In this document: piece by piece, positions 63,155 to 64,000 of the stretch | Position numbering within the stretch: the first letter of the stretch is position 1 | Layout: every line of letters begins with the position of its first letter | NCBI GenBank assembly: GCA_030066905.1 | Contig: JASJAR010000007.1 | Span: 1-64,000 of the forward strand | Direction of reading: 5' to 3' | DNA: 64,000 nt | Source: Paracoccaceae bacterium | GTDB lineage: Bacteria; Pseudomonadota; Alphaproteobacteria; Rhodobacterales; Rhodobacteraceae | Position numbers and translations under genes: made by a program | Notes under the pieces: generated by a model | Database searches by the model: none | What the model was told of the DNA's origin: nothing | Seen by the model: the letters and a program-made list of their open reading frames with translations, nothing else

Positions 63155-63981
63155 CGGATCGCCTCGATGACCGAGCGGATACGCGACGCGCTGTCGGCGA
63201 GGTCCTCGTCCGCCGCGACGGCCACCTCGGGCATCCCGGTGACCTCGAACGTGTCGAGGATGAGCGTGTCCATCGAGTTGAAGAACTGCACCCGCCAGAT
63301 GCCCCGCGTCGCGGTCGCGCCGATCCGGCAATTGCCGTAGCCCCGCGACAGGATCGTGACCGCCCCCTCGCCAAGGGCGGCGTCGAGCCAGACGAGGTCG
63401 GCCTCGCTGTGGGGCAGGAGCGTGAGATTGATGACGTGGAGGGCCGCGTCGGGACCGAAGGCGGCGGACCTGTCGAGAAGCTCGACGAGGATCGCCGGCG
63501 CGCTAGCGAGGCCGGCCGGCTTCGGGGCCGCCTGCCCGCCCCCGGCGCGCACCGGCTCGAAGGCGCGCTCGCGGGCGAGGCTCGGCACCGGAGCGACCTC
63601 GATCCGGTCGATGCCCGACCCGTTGAGGACCCAGACGCCGGCAAAGACGCTTTCCTGGGCCGCAACCGCGGGGATGCCGCGTATCTTTACCGAAACCTCG
63701 CCCTCGCCCATAACCTCGGCGAGAAGCGCCCGGTCGCGGGACTGAAGCCCGGCAAGGTCGAAGCTCTCGGCGGCCCCACCGGCGGCCACCCGCTCCGCAG
63801 CTGCGGCGATCTCATCGAGAAGCGCGAGGGCTGCGGCGGCCTCCGTCGCATCGGCTTCGGGCAAATGCGGGGCGTATGTCCGCATGCCCTGCGGCATTTC
63901 CATGTAGTCGAGGGTCTCGTCGGCCCCGGACTGGGAGCCCGGGCCGAAGCCCGCCGGCGGGAGGTGGAAGTTCTGCACCAT
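63151..63981 (-). CDS. hupH: Hydrogenase expression/formation protein HupH
   Basis: The 276-residue HupH-family protein is needed for small-subunit maturation in uptake hydrogenases. Family regions are VFAGVWVLNGSGIDRIEVAP and the C-terminal half GYGNCRIGATATRGIWRVQF with NSMDTLILDTFEVTGMPEV. The ATG overlaps an upstream stop codon (TGATG), so it is internal to a longer operon that begins outside the window. Substrate contacts are not known from sequence. Confidence 0.88.
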   Translation of the reverse strand: MVQNFHLPPAGFGPGSQSGADETLDYMEMPQGMRTYAPHLPEADATEAAAALALLDEIAAAAERVAAGGAAESFDLAGLQSRDRALLAEVMGEGEVSVKIRGIPAVAAQESVFAGVWVLNGSGIDRIEVAPVPSLARERAFEPVRAGGGQAAPKPAGLASAPAILVELLDRSAAFGPDAALHVINLTLLPHSEADLVWLDAALGEGAVTILSRGYGNCRIGATATRGIWRVQFFNSMDTLILDTFEVTGMPEVAVAADEDLADSASRIRSVIEAIR

Positions 63982-64000
63982 CAGGCGGCTCCTTCGGCTT
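63981..64000 (-). CDS. 3' end of an upstream gene (probably hupG)
   Basis: Only the last codons are present, ending in TGA at 63983-63981 and overlapping the hupH start by one base. Gene order in related operons suggests hupG, but the sequence is too short to confirm it. Confidence 0.4.

Overview
The window is high-GC alphaproteobacterial DNA, most likely from Rhodobacterales. The gene order of the uptake-hydrogenase maturation operon at the right end (hupH-hupJ-hupK-hypA-hypB-hupR-hypC-hypD-hypE) matches the Rhodobacter capsulatus layout as I remember it. TRAP transporters, SorC-type regulators and many four-base ATGA gene overlaps fit the same group. No rRNA, intact tRNA or CRISPR array is visible.

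Layout. (1) 1-5458 is the right end of an integrated mobilizable element. It holds a complete IS21-family insertion sequence (4-2015) and low-GC orphan cargo genes, then a MOBP-type relaxase with MobC and an inverted-repeat-rich oriT candidate. It ends in a 3' tRNA fragment that looks like the attachment site; the other end and any integrase are outside the window. (2) 5621-10300 encodes small exported or membrane proteins of unknown role. They include a trypsin-like protease that shares its start region with a divergent neighbour, and a decayed copy of the protease C-terminal domain. (3) 10386-17486 holds an acyl-CoA synthetase, an ABC exporter, a phosphate acyltransferase/acetate kinase pair and an aldo/keto reductase. 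(4) 17823-24514 is a sugar-acid type module: Gfo/Idh/MocA oxidoreductase, TRAP transporter, AroE-like dehydrogenase, HpcH/HpaI aldolase and KDG-kinase-like enzyme. (5) 24564-40119 is a carbohydrate regulon: split transketolase plus a RuBisCO-like protein; an ABC importer with a FucU-like mutarotase; MtnK and MtnA; a SorC regulator; a fused class II aldolase/SDR and an inositol-phosphatase-family enzyme. Three 29-bp sites with the same architecture lie upstream of its transcription units and tie it together. (6) 40403-48744 is a second sugar system: SorC regulator, TIM-barrel isomerase, four-gene ABC importer and DhaK/DhaL-type kinase. (7) 49247-56275 is a third SorC-linked unit in which an acetoin-dehydrogenase-like E1/E2 complex is joined to an FGGY kinase and an aldo/keto reductase. 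(8) 56412-64000 is the hydrogenase maturation operon; its structural genes lie beyond the window.

Regions 3-7 are studded with a dispersed element of about 170-175 bp that has terminal inverted repeats and two internal GC-rich hairpins. Four complete separate copies, one triple tandem cluster and one fragment lie between the functional modules.

The most interesting proposals are the shared-operator regulon joining methylthioribose-type enzymes to a RuBisCO-like protein and a split transketolase, and the sugar-regulated ketol-cleaving dehydrogenase operon. Family assignments come from motifs read in the translations. Substrates are inference throughout.
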